Shown: positions 23,971 through 36,000 of the stretch, in pieces
Layout: every line of letters starts with the position of its first letter
Numbering within the stretch: position 1 is the stretch's first letter
Assembly: GCA_030549495.1 (NCBI GenBank)
Contig: JAUIRK010000397.1
Span: forward strand, 209,439 to 273,438
Length of the DNA: 64,000 nt
Reading direction: 5' to 3'
DNA from: Nectonema munidae
Lineage: Eukaryota > Nematomorpha > Nectonematoida > Nectonematidae
Program-made: the position numbers and the translations under genes
The notes under the pieces: generated by a model
Database searches by the model: none
Told to the model about the DNA's origin: nothing
Seen by the model: only the letters and a program-made list of their open reading frames with translations

Positions 23971-23978
23971 AATAATTT

Positions 23979-25238
23979 GGATCACGTGTAGAGTCTGAAT
24001 ACAGAACGTTTTGACTCTGATTCTACACTTGATCGTGATTTCCAAAATTTCTCTCAAAAAGTTAAATTTTAGAAATAATTAATAAAAGTGACAATATTCA
24101 AATTATAAACTTTTTAAAGCAAAAAATATTTTGTTCATACAAATGAATTGTATTATTGTACTTTACCAATGAATTGGAATAAAAGAACTTCAACAAAAGG
24201 TGGATATCAAAGGAAATGTACTAATAAAAATTGTCAAAAATATAAAACATCAAAGTCTATTGGGCAAAATTCCTTTTTTGCCAAATCAAATTTAAAATTA
24301 AGTCAGTGACTACATGTCATGTATTTATGTAGCTTGGAAATTTCTCTTAAAAATACAACTTTAATTCGAAAAACTGTTATAGATTTGTATAGTTTTTTAA
24401 GAGAAATTTGTAGAAATCATATGGTTAAAAATCCCATTAAACTTGGAGTGCCAGGTAAAATTGTTGAACTTGATGTGTCATGCTTTTCATATAAGGTTAA
24501 ATTTCATAAAGGAAGAGCTCCAGAAAAAGCTATATGGATTTTTAGTCTGGTTCATACCTCTTTTCATTCTTCTGTTGGATATATGGAGATAGTAAAAGAC
24601 AGAACAGCCAACACACTTTTGCCAATTATTCAAAAAGTCATAAGACGGAACTACAATCCATTCTGATCTTATTCGAAAATACAAAAAAAAATTGAACCTA
24701 AATCATAAAACTAAATGATTCTCTGAATTTTGTTGATAAGAACTCGGGGGTTCACACAACCGATAGAATCTTATTGGGGAAGAAAAAAAGATAAAGTCAA
24801 AAAGATGAAAGGATGTAGAAAAAATATGTTAGAAACACATATTCGAGATGATTTGGAGAGATAGATATGGGGAAACCGCTTTTGAAAATGTATGCTCGCA
24901 AATTTTACAACAATATCAAATTTTATAATGTTTTTCAATTGATTAATCAATATGTATTTTCAGTTAAATATTTTTTCATGCTCAATAAATTTTTTTTTTA
25001 TTATTATAATTATTTACAGGTAATGTATATAATACTAACTTTAAAATTAAAATCAGGTTTTGTTAATACTCACTCTAAAATTAAATCACTCCACCTGTTT
25101 TACTAACAGTAACTCTAAAATCTAATTTATTTTTATTTATAGTTTAAAATTAGATAAAAAAAAACACCAACTCAAGGTAATTTTCTGGAGTTAGATTCTT
25201 CACTTAAATTTTTTGGAGTCAGATTCTACACTTGGTCC
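23979..25238 (+). mobile_element. Merlin-superfamily DNA transposon with TIRs and target duplication
   Basis: Left end GGATCACGTGTAGAGTCTGA and inverted right end GGACCAAGTGTAGAATCTGA match at 17 of 20 positions. Flanks are AATAATTT (23971-23978) and AATGATTT (25239-25246), an 8-bp target duplication with one change; Merlin makes 8-9-bp duplications. The left end also holds a second, inverted copy of the TCTACACTTGATCGTGAT block, so it can fold on itself. At 1260 bp with one transposase relic (24172-24928), size and content fit a complete but inactive Merlin element. Confidence 0.88.
24172..24928 (+). pseudogene. Merlin (IS1016/ISXO2-like) transposase, broken
   Basis: Three pieces in different frames keep the family order. 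First, a zinc-ribbon-like N-terminus GGYQRKCTNKNC followed by KSIGQNSFFAKSNLKLSQ. Second, the frame 24319-24666 with TVIDLYSFLREIC, NPIKLGVPGKIVELDVSCFS (first acidic catalytic position), FHKGRAPEKAIWIFSLV and VGYMEIVKDRTANTLLPIIQ. Third, after a frame change, GVHTTDRI and WGRKKDKVKKMKGCRKNM, then YGETAFENVCSQIL and TAA. This is the ISXO2-like DDE domain known from Merlin and bacterial IS1016/IS1595 elements. The frame breaks and an in-frame TAG in the last part mean no active enzyme. Confidence 0.88.
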
Positions 25239-25246
25239 AATGATTT

Positions 25247-28200
25247 TATCGAAGATTAAAATGGGGAATTTAACTTTGATGAATCATGTTATATCATGAA
25301 AAAAAATAGCCTGTACAACTAGGGTAGTTTTTTCTGTACCACTGATATTGAACCCGTATATATAAAACTTGACAAGCCTCGCAGTAAATTTTATAAAGAC
25401 CCTTCGTCAAACCGATCATGTCACTAATGTATAAACTAAAAAAGGATTTAATTAAAAAAAAGCTAGTTTATTAAATAAAATTTTATTTGGAATTTGAATG
25501 CATTTTCATAAACTTACAATTTTTAATTATGACTTTTTTTTTGTTTTGAGAGATTTTCCATTTCCGCGGAACACCTCCTTCATCTTTCTTTTTGTGATTT
25601 ATATTTATATATTTTGGTTTATTTTAGTCTCACATTATTTAAAATCAAAACAATAGTTTATTTAAAAAATAATAACCTCATTTGTTTGAAATAAACTTGA
25701 ATATTGAATGAAAATAAAAAGTTTTGTACCAATCAATGCATGAATTGCAGCTATTTTCGTAAGTTCATTTGGCGACGACAATACGAAAACAATTTCCTTT
25801 AAAGAAATTCTAAAATTAATAATTGTAAACTTTTCTGAATAAACATTTTTTATACTTATCATAGTTTATTATAAACTGGCTTCACCATCTGTCAATGAGG
25901 ATGGCCTTGCCTTTATCCTAGCTTACCAAGATCGACCATTTATTAAATAATAAGTTCTCTTCCTAACTCTCCGAAAGACTTGCCAACATTAAAGTTTGGG
26001 CATTTTTCCTTAAATAATATTATTACAGTTCAACTTCATACATACGAACAAGTGCGGAGACGACTTATTTTTTTGGATACATGAAAAAACGGTTTATAGG
26101 TTTTGATGAGAGACACCCTGGTTAGCTGGGAAAACGGCCATGCCCGGAAGGGCGAATGGATGATGATGATGGTGATGATGAGAGACACGTTGGAATATTC
26201 AGTTGACACCGAACAGTAGATGTTATGTATGTTATTTGTCACTTATGTAAAAATCAAGTTGGCTTCGAGACATTCGTTTCTATCTCAAAGTAAAAGTAAA
26301 AAAAAATTGTTTAAATACGCGTGGTTGACAACTACAATTTTTTATGATGGTATAAATTTTGGTCATAGAGTTCATACATATATGAAGTGTCTGCGCGATA
26401 ACTAATTCTGGATGCTCTGAAATAAAAAATAAAGCAAGAAGGGTAAAATCACGACAGGAAAGTGGTTCAAATACGTTGACAGATTTCTTTTATGTATGAT
26501 CCAGTATCATTTTTTTCAAGTATCTTGTTTCATGTTTTGATTTTTAAATATTCATCCCTTTTAAATTTATTGAAAGATAAAAAATCTCAAGTATTCTGAA
26601 TAAAAACCTAATTTAAATAAGTTATGTTTAGAAAATGAAACATTTTTCCATTATAATAAAATAAATTCGCGTTAGTATAAAATTACTTTTTGCAAGACAT
26701 TGGGTTGTAATCCCTTTCATCCTCGCCCAATATAAAGAAAAGCTGTGAAAACATTTGGCTATAATAGGCTACATAAGTTCTATAAACAGCCACCTAATAC
26801 CTTCCAAATAATTTGGAAAAGTATTCATAAATACGATGAAAATTTACTGCTTATTCAACAGTGTGCATCTGTCCTGGAAAACAATGTACAAACGGAATTA
26901 TAATGTTTTATTTTATTCGATTTCATTTTTTCAAAACTCCAAACTTCATAGTATTTAGGAACTGATTTGTCACGTATCTAAATAAAGAAATTAATATAAA
27001 ATGTAATCATTAGTTGAACCAATTTTTTTGTCTAAAAGTCTGCATTATTTTGTCACCGATAAACTATGATAAAGTTATAAAAGATTTTACTCTCTGTTTT
27101 TGTCTAGGTTTTTTACTATAGTGTTTACTGTAGACATAGTTAAATTTTGGTCAGCTGAAGTTGAGGATAATATATTTAGGCTCTAGATATCGCGGGTATT
27201 TGTATCAGATGTCGGAGCTTCTCTAAAAACTTTTTATTTGGAAGTTCGATACACAAAGAAATCTCCGGTAAAGTTGAATGCTGCTATGAGCAAATTTTGA
27301 TCTCTCGAAGATTCTTTGTGGAGCATTTTAATAAGTTTTAAAACTTTTTTTAATTTCCAATCTCAATTTAATTTAGAAATATGGTTTTTTGACTCTGAAA
27401 TATTGTTCGTCTAAAGGTGAGATATAATTGGATACTAAACGGTTTGATACAACAAACTCTAATTTTTTTAAATAAGGCTATCGAAATAATTTCAAAAGTT
27501 TGGCTTATAGTCTTGAAGACTGCAAAAAAAAGTCTTTCATTTTTACGAGCATCCAGTAAATCCTTCTTAAATCAGGATCAGTCCTAATATAAAAATCAGC
27601 AGAATTTGAACTTGGATGAGGCAAATGATCAGGAAAACTCGTAAGTATTCTAATGTAATTAAAGTTAAAGAATCGAATTTGAAAGGAAAATTTTTCAATT
27701 TTTAAAAAACAAAAAATAATATAATTCAAAAAATCGTGTTTTTTAAAGTTACGATTATGACGTTCCCTCTGTTCAGTTATGGATCAAGTTATACAATCGT
27801 AAAACACAGAAACAACTATTGAAGAATATTTTACCCTGGGATGCAATATCGAAATCACTTTTAAATGTATATTGTATTTGTCAGCTCATGTTTAGGCGTA
27901 TTTTTAAGCTTCGCACAAATTTTAACTATAATTGTAACAACTTTAAAAACGAGTTAAATTTTAAAATTTGTTTTCAAAAATTCCACTCCATACATGATTC
28001 TTTTATCGTTGCGCGGGTGAAGCGTTTTTTCCCTGCAGTACTCCTCTTCTTTGCCCTTTAGTTTTCAGAGTCCTTTTTATCTTCGAAAGACCAGTTTTGT
28101 TCGTACTCTTGGCTACCCGCAATTGTTGATGCCCGCTTGCCCCTCGGATAAATCCCTTTTCGCTTAGGACTCCAGTGTCTACCATTCAAAAAAGAACAGT

Positions 28201-28899
28201 AAAAAAAAGAGGGAAAAAGCAAATATGCAAAATTTGAACGATGCCATCGTTTTACTGAGAGTTTTTCTGAGACAGATTTTGCGAGTCGAAGTCAGAAGAG
28301 AAATAATGTCTTCCCCAATTCCTAGAAGTGGATATTGCGTTATCTTTTTATTGATTTTCACTGATTTAAATATTTAATTTCAATTCTTTAAGTACTAACA
28401 TTAATTGTTGAGCGGTATCAACTTTTTTGAAAAAGAATGTATAACACTTTATTGCCAATGTAACTTAAGTTGCTCATCTTGCTCTTCATTTTTAACGGAC
28501 ACAGATTGATTTGTGTACCTTTTTTGATTCAAAAAACGTCCTAGCATACTTCATGATGCAAAACGACAGATTTTTCTTTGTCATCACGATTAATACAGTT
28601 CTTGCCTTTTGTTTAAACGAGTTTAAAGAAAATGCTTTCTCATAATTCTAAGGAAACTAGCCATTCTTTGCTCTAATTTAGCATTTTTCATTTCTATACA
28701 AAATAAAAGAGAAAGAATATAAGGCAAATTTTTGATTGTTGGTCTTCGGATTTCTATAGATCCACTCTAATTTTCCTATGTTCTTGGAGTCCAGTCAGAT
28801 CTTTTACCCTGCAACCACGACACAACTGCGCATTGTGTCAGAGTAGCGACATAACTCACAAGCTTTACTCATTAGTTCAAGCGTCCTCCAGACGTACGC
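25247..28899. other. Intergenic stretch upstream of the ABC transporter gene
   Basis: No gene is recognised. Around 26100-26185 a GC-rich block with TGCCCGGAAGGGCG is followed by a GATGATGATGATGGTGATGATG run. From 28003 to 28360 sequence is less AT-rich, with short frames on both strands, including a 50-codon + frame from ATG 28224 (starting MQNLNDAIVLLRVFL); none matches a family I know. The last 120 bases before 28900 probably hold the 5' UTR and promoter of the ABC gene, but no TATA box or initiator can be named safely. Confidence 0.4.
26126..26183 (+). repeat. SINE/LINE 3'-end-like block with (GAT)n tail
   Basis: GGTTAGCTGGGAAAACGGCC and TGCCCGGAAGGGCG lead into a GATGATGATGATGGTGATGATG tail. 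GC-rich body with a trinucleotide tail is typical of RTE-type LINE 3' ends and SINEs that borrow them. Assignment is tentative; the 5' end is not visible. Confidence 0.3.
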
Positions 28900-30051
28900 A
28901 TGATGTGGTCGGGTAATGCGTTCACGTTTTTCACTCTCTTCTACTTCTCGGTCAATTTCGTCGACTTCATCCTCTTCTCAACTTACCTGTGCACACACTT
29001 TTCCCGATCCTCTGTAAGCGGTGCTAAATGTTCTGCATCCTCCTTTCTCTCGATTCCCGCTAATCCGTTGGCCTCGTTTGAGCAGAGCTTTGACTTATGG
29101 ATCCTATCCCTGATTCAGTGCGCGCTGTGCACAGGCTTTGTCCTGTCCCTCGGTTTTCGTCCACGCCGGAAAAGGGCAAAAGCTTTCACCCTCATTCTAT
29201 CCTTCTTCGTGACTTCCAAATTATGCTATATCATGGCCAAAGTTCTTTACATCGACTTTTACACGCCTCTTTGGTGGAAGCTTGCTCGCCACACAAATCT
29301 CATCACTGTTCTTTGGTGTTGTGCTTCTGGGCTTTTAAGCGTGTTCTCTTCGAATTTAATTTTGAATAAAATTCCTCTCTCGCCATATCAACCTCTGCTT
29401 CTTGTGAACAACAATATTGAGGGAGTAAAGCATGAAAGTAAGATGGAACACTCTTGCTCTGACCCTGATCCCAAGAGCCAAATACCAGCTTCTCTAGCTA
29501 AAAAGTCGTCCTCTATCAAGAGATTACTACTTATGGCGATTGTTGACTACTGGCTCATTCTTCTCGCAACGCTCTTCCTACTGATAGCTGCTATTTCCGA
29601 TATATTCACACCATTTTACACTGGTGAAATAATTGACTCCATCGTAATTGAAAAGTCTCGCGCGAAATTCATCCGTTCTCTCTTCACCCTCATCGTTGTA
29701 TCTGTGATCAGTTCCTTTGCCGTTGGGTTGCGCGGGTGTCTCTTCAAAATTTGCATCTCCAGACTCAACATTCGTATACGCAAATCACTTTATCGCTCTC
29801 TTCTGCTCCAAGATATCGCATTTTATGATGTTAACAATTCTGGTGAAATCACATCTCGTTTGTCAACCGACACTTCAACGGCAGCCAATTCGATTGGCTT
29901 AAATTTGAACGTGTTCACACGAAGTTTTGTCAAACTCATCGGCATTATACTGTTCATGGGGAAGCTGTCTTGGCAGTTGAGTATTGTGTCGTTTGTTTCA
30001 CTTCCCATTATCTTTGTTATATCAAAGTTTTATGGTAAATTCTATGAAAAG
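28900..30051 (+). CDS. ABCB9: ABC transporter exon 1
   Basis: Codes residues 1-384: TMD0, the linker (about 156-205, polar, with [18 protein letters not shown]) and the first half of the transmembrane domain. ATG ATG at 28900 opens the frame; the first Met is taken. It ends FYGKFYEK with donor G|GTATTT at 30052. Base composition is clearly less AT-rich than its flanks, as expected of a constrained exon. Confidence 0.93.
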
Positions 30052-33000
30052 GTATTTTTTATTATATAATATCAGTATAATTTCTTTTCATTAGAGTATT
30101 TATCATCGTCACCATAATCATCATCATCCTCACACATCATGCTCTACAAAGCCATTTTCTCATTATCATCGCTACCAACTCCAACTTCAACAGCATCAAC
30201 CCATACTGTCTGTATATTCATGATATATCATACTGGAAATAATCCTTGATCCGACTCATTTTTAGATATCCGAAAAGGTTCAGACTTCGCTAGCAAATGC
30301 AAATCAAATAGCGGAAGAATGCTTGGCCTCAATCAAAACTGTTCGAAGTTTTGCTGCTGAAAATTGCGAATTTGACAGATACTCTAAATCTCTCAAATCA
30401 ACATATGCCTTAATGAAGCGGGAAGCTCATCTATACGCAGGATACATGTGGACAACAAATGTATGTTTTTTTTTTAAATTTTTTTTAGAATTTTTTATTT
30501 ATAAAAAGAAATTTATGTCAAGTAAATGAAATAAAGTTTTGGAAAAGTTAACCCATTAAGTACCATAGAAATCAGACGATATTTAAAAAAACGCAGACGA
30601 TTTATATTCAAAGTCATTGGAAAAAGCCGACGAAGATGAAATTACTTATGTTCCCAAGTGGGAACATTGCGACTTAATGGGTTAAGACTGAGATGGTTTG
30701 GCCATACATAAATAGGAGATCAAAAGGAGAGTTTATCAAAAAGGCCAAAAATAATCTGGAAGAAGTAGTTGAGAAAGATATGAGAAAAGGAAATGTAAAA
30801 ATAGGTGATGATTAAAATAAGAAAAAATTGGAGGCGAAAAATTGAATAAATATTTATTCGTAGTTGTAGAGCAAAAGGGATAAAAGAAATTTTATCGAGA
30901 TGACGTGTCATGGAAAGCATATATAATGTAAATGACAAGATATAGTTTATTATGGATAAATGATGTAGAATATGATAAGAAAGAAAAATTGAAAGTGTTA
31001 AATTTGAATTTGTTTTAAGAATAATATATTTTTTAATATATTTTTTGCTGATAAATGCTCTCCTGTTATTTGAGAAAAATTCATGATTATGCTTATTTAA
31101 AAGCTTGAATGCACGTAGTAAATTAGAGCGAAAGGTATTCAAAAAATATTCTCCTATTGCTAAATTGAATTTATTTTTTTTTGTCTTTTTGAAAATACCA
31201 TATAACATGATTTTTCTAAATTTAAGGGCAATTTATTTGGCAAGTACCTATTTTTCATTTCCTTAAGGGACACGTGTATTTTTTCATAATATTCTTAAAA
31301 ATCAAAGTGATATCGTCGACTTACATTATTATTTTTCCTTTGTTTTTAAGACAATGACAAATGTCGTTTATGAATACCAAAAACAATAGGGGACCCAGAA
31401 TGGAGCCTTGAATAACTTCAGATTTAGAATGAAAGAAATCAGATTTAGTTTCATCATGATAAACATAGTTTGGAAGGAAAGATAGATAGCTTTTGATGAA
31501 AGTATAAATATATTTTGCCGTTTTCCTATTTTATAAAGTTCATAAAAAAGCAATTTATCGTTAACCGTATCAAATGCTTTGCTAAAATCTATAAAAAAAG
31601 GCAAATTGTTATTTTTTATTTTCATGAATCAATGAATCAGTAATATGGGAGGATAATTTAGTTATTGCTTCTTCACTTGATCTTGCAAAAAATACCAAAC
31701 TGATCTTCAGAGGAGAAGTTAATGGGGAAAAGAAACTTTAAAATGTAGAAATTCCTGATTCAAATGTCCGGCCACGATAAAACCAAAATTAATTTGAACG
31801 TATTTTTTAACTTTCATGGGAAAATCTGACACTATTTTCTAGAGCAACATTACTGGATATGCAATAGCGCATATTCAACCCGAAAGCTGAAAATGATTGG
31901 CTGGGCAGTTAGCAGCAGTTGGCGCGAAACTGGAGAATTGTCCAGTTTTTCCAACCAATGGGCGTTGAGCTTGATAACCTTATCGGTGCCAGAAGGGTGG
32001 TCGAGAGTCCCCATCTCCATGGCATCTTTACTCCTGGCAGGCTCGTCTTGTCAGCCATAGCTCCAGCTCCAGGCTAATGACGCAGTCCCATATCTTCATC
32101 TTGTATCCTCCATGGAATCCATGGGCTCTGGACGGCTCGTCCGCCGGGTTGTCCTCGGATCAGACGTGTTCCATGTTCATCCTGAGAGAATCTGTCCATT
32201 AGCTGGTGGCTTCAAACCACAGAAGGAGCTTTCGAACGCATCCGATAGCTGCTATGGGGTCTGAAATGATTCCTCTTTTTGCCCATAGGAAGTGTGCCAG
32301 GATGATGGCCAGGAGCTCCAGCTCCGTGATGTGCCATTCTCTTTGGTGTATCGGGACAGACCACTTTTCCCCATCTGCCACGATGCCAATTCCAGTGAGG
32401 CATGCATCCACGTGGACCACGCGATGAGCTTTGGCGGGATCCCCAAACTCCAATTTATCAGGATGGTATACGACAAATTTTCAAAGCTATATTACTGAAA
32501 ATGGTAACCGCGTTATAAAACAGTTTTTTTCAAAGCTCGATTGCTCAAAACATTAATGCGCTTTATGCGCCGAAAAATACGATGTCAATAAAACAAAGGG
32601 GTTATACAATCGAAATCTATAGCAATATAAATGTTCAAGAGTGCATCTAATTTGGAAGCTAAATTATACATTACTTAGTGGTGCATGAAAATTTTATACA
32701 TACTATAATAGACGCTTTTCATTTCATCCTTTTTTGATGTTTGTTTAGTTTAATAAATCAATCCAAAAGTGTATTTTCAAAACTTTTTTTTATTAAATTA
32801 TAAAAATAATCCATAATGATTTTAATCGAAAACATGTCAGACTTTGATTTTAGAAAAAATAACAGCATTGAACATTAATATTATATCATTACAAAGTCCA
32901 GTTATCTAAAATGGTAAACATTGCTCTAGGTCTGTAGAAGGCTTCCAATACTGTTGTTGGAGCATCTCTTTTCAAACAGATCTCATTGTTGCAAATGACA

Positions 33001-36000
33001 AGCCAAGTATTCACTTTACTCTTTGCTAAGAGATATAGATCACGAACTAGATCATTGAATTCAGATTGGTTTCTCGACATATTTAAATTGAGCTACATTT
33101 TGTCTATCTTGACATTCGTAATCATTTGAGTTGATCATGGAATTACTTTATATTTAAAAGCGTGGCTGTGGTGCAGGAATGTCATTTAAATATCCAAAAA
33201 TTCGATAGATTCGTTGTTTTTCCTGTTTCGAGCTGCAAATAAATAAAAGAAAATTAGACCAAAAAAGTATATATTTTTGATTTACAAATTTTTCAAAAAA
33301 CAAATTTAAAGGACTACCTTCAATATCTGTTAAGGATACGTAGCAATACATCGAGCAGTTCTTTGGATCTTTCTACATCACTGAAACTCAAACTTTAAAA
33401 GAAATGTATCTCTTAATACTTTTTCATGTAGCATCTGAGATTCGTCTGGCTTCCCATTTACATTCAACTTGAATGCATGATTTTTTGATTCACATATATT
33501 ATTCGTCCATAAGCTTGGAATACTTTTATTTTTTTGACGAGGCACGAAAACATAGGGAAATCCTAACTGAAGTTGTTCTACGAATGAGTTTCTTCTCTTG
33601 AAACATGCAACGAAGCAACGTCCACGGTTAAATGTCCTGCCAACGCTTAAAAAACATCCATTATCTATGGCTGATTTGAAATGTTGAATTCAATTATTTG
33701 TATACAAAATATAAGAAGGAGGTGAGTTTGGAACTGTTATATTTTTTGTATATAGTGTATAGCACAAAGACCAATATTCAAAGCATTGATATCTTTTAAA
33801 ATGACTAGTTTAGTTTTTTCATTTGTTCTAATATATGTTGAATGGGAAAATCTACTATTGCCATGATATATATCTCACGGATATATACCTATATACTCAT
33901 AAGTTATAAAGTTTACAATTTCATCATCAGAAGTAGCTTATTTTTCTTTTATAGGATGTATCTTTTTTAAGCTAGAATAGTACTTTCTCCACATGATAGC
34001 TTGAAGATTACTCGAACTTTTAACTTTGCTGAGAATAGAAATTTCCCCTTTATTGTCGAAATAACAAAAATATTTTTTTAAAGAATTTTTAAACCAAACA
34101 CCACAATCATCAAAATATTTATTAACATTATACGATTTACGTAATAAAAAAGCAATATTTTGTTTCAAGTGGTACAAGTGTAGGTGATTAGGCTAATTTC
34201 TTTTTTATAAATAAAAAGCATTCCTTTTTAGAGAGAAATTCATCTTTTAGATTAATAAAATAATCATCCGTGTTATTGAAAAAATAGGCACAATAAGCAT
34301 GGTTATTATTAATCTTACTTGAAATATAGGATAAATCAGACTTATTAGTTTTATTCAGAGATTTCAGAAACTTTGAACCTTCATCATTTACAAGACAAAA
34401 CACACTTTTCAGTATTTAATTGTGATAAAGACCTATCAATAGGCACAATAATCATGGTTTTTCTTAATCATACTTGAAATATAGGATAAATCGGACTTAT
34501 TAGTTTTATTCAGAGATTTCAGAAACTTTGAACCTTCATCATTTACAAGACAAAACACACTTTTCGGTATTTAATTGTGATAAAGACCTATCAATAGGCA
34601 CAATAATCATGGTTTTTCTTAATCATACTTGAAATATAGGATAAATCAGACTTATTAGTTTTATTCAGAGATTTCAGAAACTTTGAACCTTCATCATTTA
34701 CAAGACAAAACACACTTTTCAGTATTTAATTGCGATAAGGACCTATCAATAGGCGCAATAATCATGGTCTTTATTAATCATACTTGAAATATAGGATAAA
34801 TCGAACTTATTAGTTTTATTCAGAGATTTCAGAAACTTTGAACCTTCATCATTTACAAGACAAAACACTTTTCAGTATTTAATTGCGATAAGAACCTATC
34901 AATAGTCGCAATAACCATCGTCTTTATTAATCATACTTGAAATATAGGATAAATCGGACTTATTAGTTTTATTCAGAGATTTCAGAAACTTTGAACCTTC
35001 ATCATTTACAAGACAAAACACACTTTTCAGTATTTAATTGCGATAAGAACCTATCAATAGTCGCAATAACCATCGTCTTTATTAATCATACTTGAAATAT
35101 AGGATAAATCAGACTTATTAGTTTTATTCAGAGATTTCAGAAACTTTGAACCTTCATCATTTACAAGACAAAACACACTTTTCAGTATTTAATTTCGATA
35201 AGGACCTATCAATAGGCACAATAATCATGGTTTTTCTTAATCATACTTGAAATATAGGATAAATCACATTTTCCGTTGCTGTATCGCGGTGACCCTGATG
35301 CAATAACTTGCGGTGGGGGTTACTTTCAGTCCTTCCAGTGCTCGACTAACTACAAGCAGTGCAGCAGGTTGGCGTTGTTGGATTTTCGGATACTGATGAC
35401 GGATCCTGAGTATACATTCATAGTTACAAGTAAGATATGATGCGATTGGAGATATGGATTCTCCCCCTGCAGTCACTCCGCATGAGTGGATGGCACTGAG
35501 TTGTAAGTTTAGGGAGGGAGCAATTTCCATTGCTTCTCCCCCAGCTCTGCCTATATACTTTAGATCTTGTGGTTGGTATCCGAATGCCATGATAGTACGA
35601 TTGCCGATTGTATTCAAAGTAGTGGAGGGGTGCATAAGTTTCTTCTAGTTTGAGAGGTAGACCCGTTTCATGGGACATGTTCAATGCAGTATACAGTGAC
35701 TTGTATGAAATGAGCTGAGTGGTGTCGAGTCAATGGTGCCATAAGGACCTGGTTTTCACCAGATCCCATAATAAGGTCTACGGTGAAGCTAAGACCAAAG
35801 GTGTGGTATAGGAGAGAGCATGCTGTCACGAGTGTCCATACCCGATGAAACATGCCCTCTCTCATTGATACTAGACCATATGTTGCCCTTCTGCTAAACC
35901 GTGGGAGTCCTGTTGACTCCTGTTGATGCGAATTTTCAGGGCCCTGGAAAAGGCAAACACTGCGCTATAATATGAATCGACTCGTACAGTCGTGATGTGG

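Noticed and set aside
30720..31208. 162-codon reverse frame
   Set aside because: Rich in Ile/Phe/Leu/Tyr without domain; probably decayed LINE 3' DNA that happens to lack stops, so not called as a gene.
34300..35263. Regular repeats that might suggest a CRISPR array
   Set aside because: Units are 155 bp and contiguous without unique spacers; the same holds for the arrays at 5.6-6.8 and 7.8-8.8 kb. The genome is eukaryotic.
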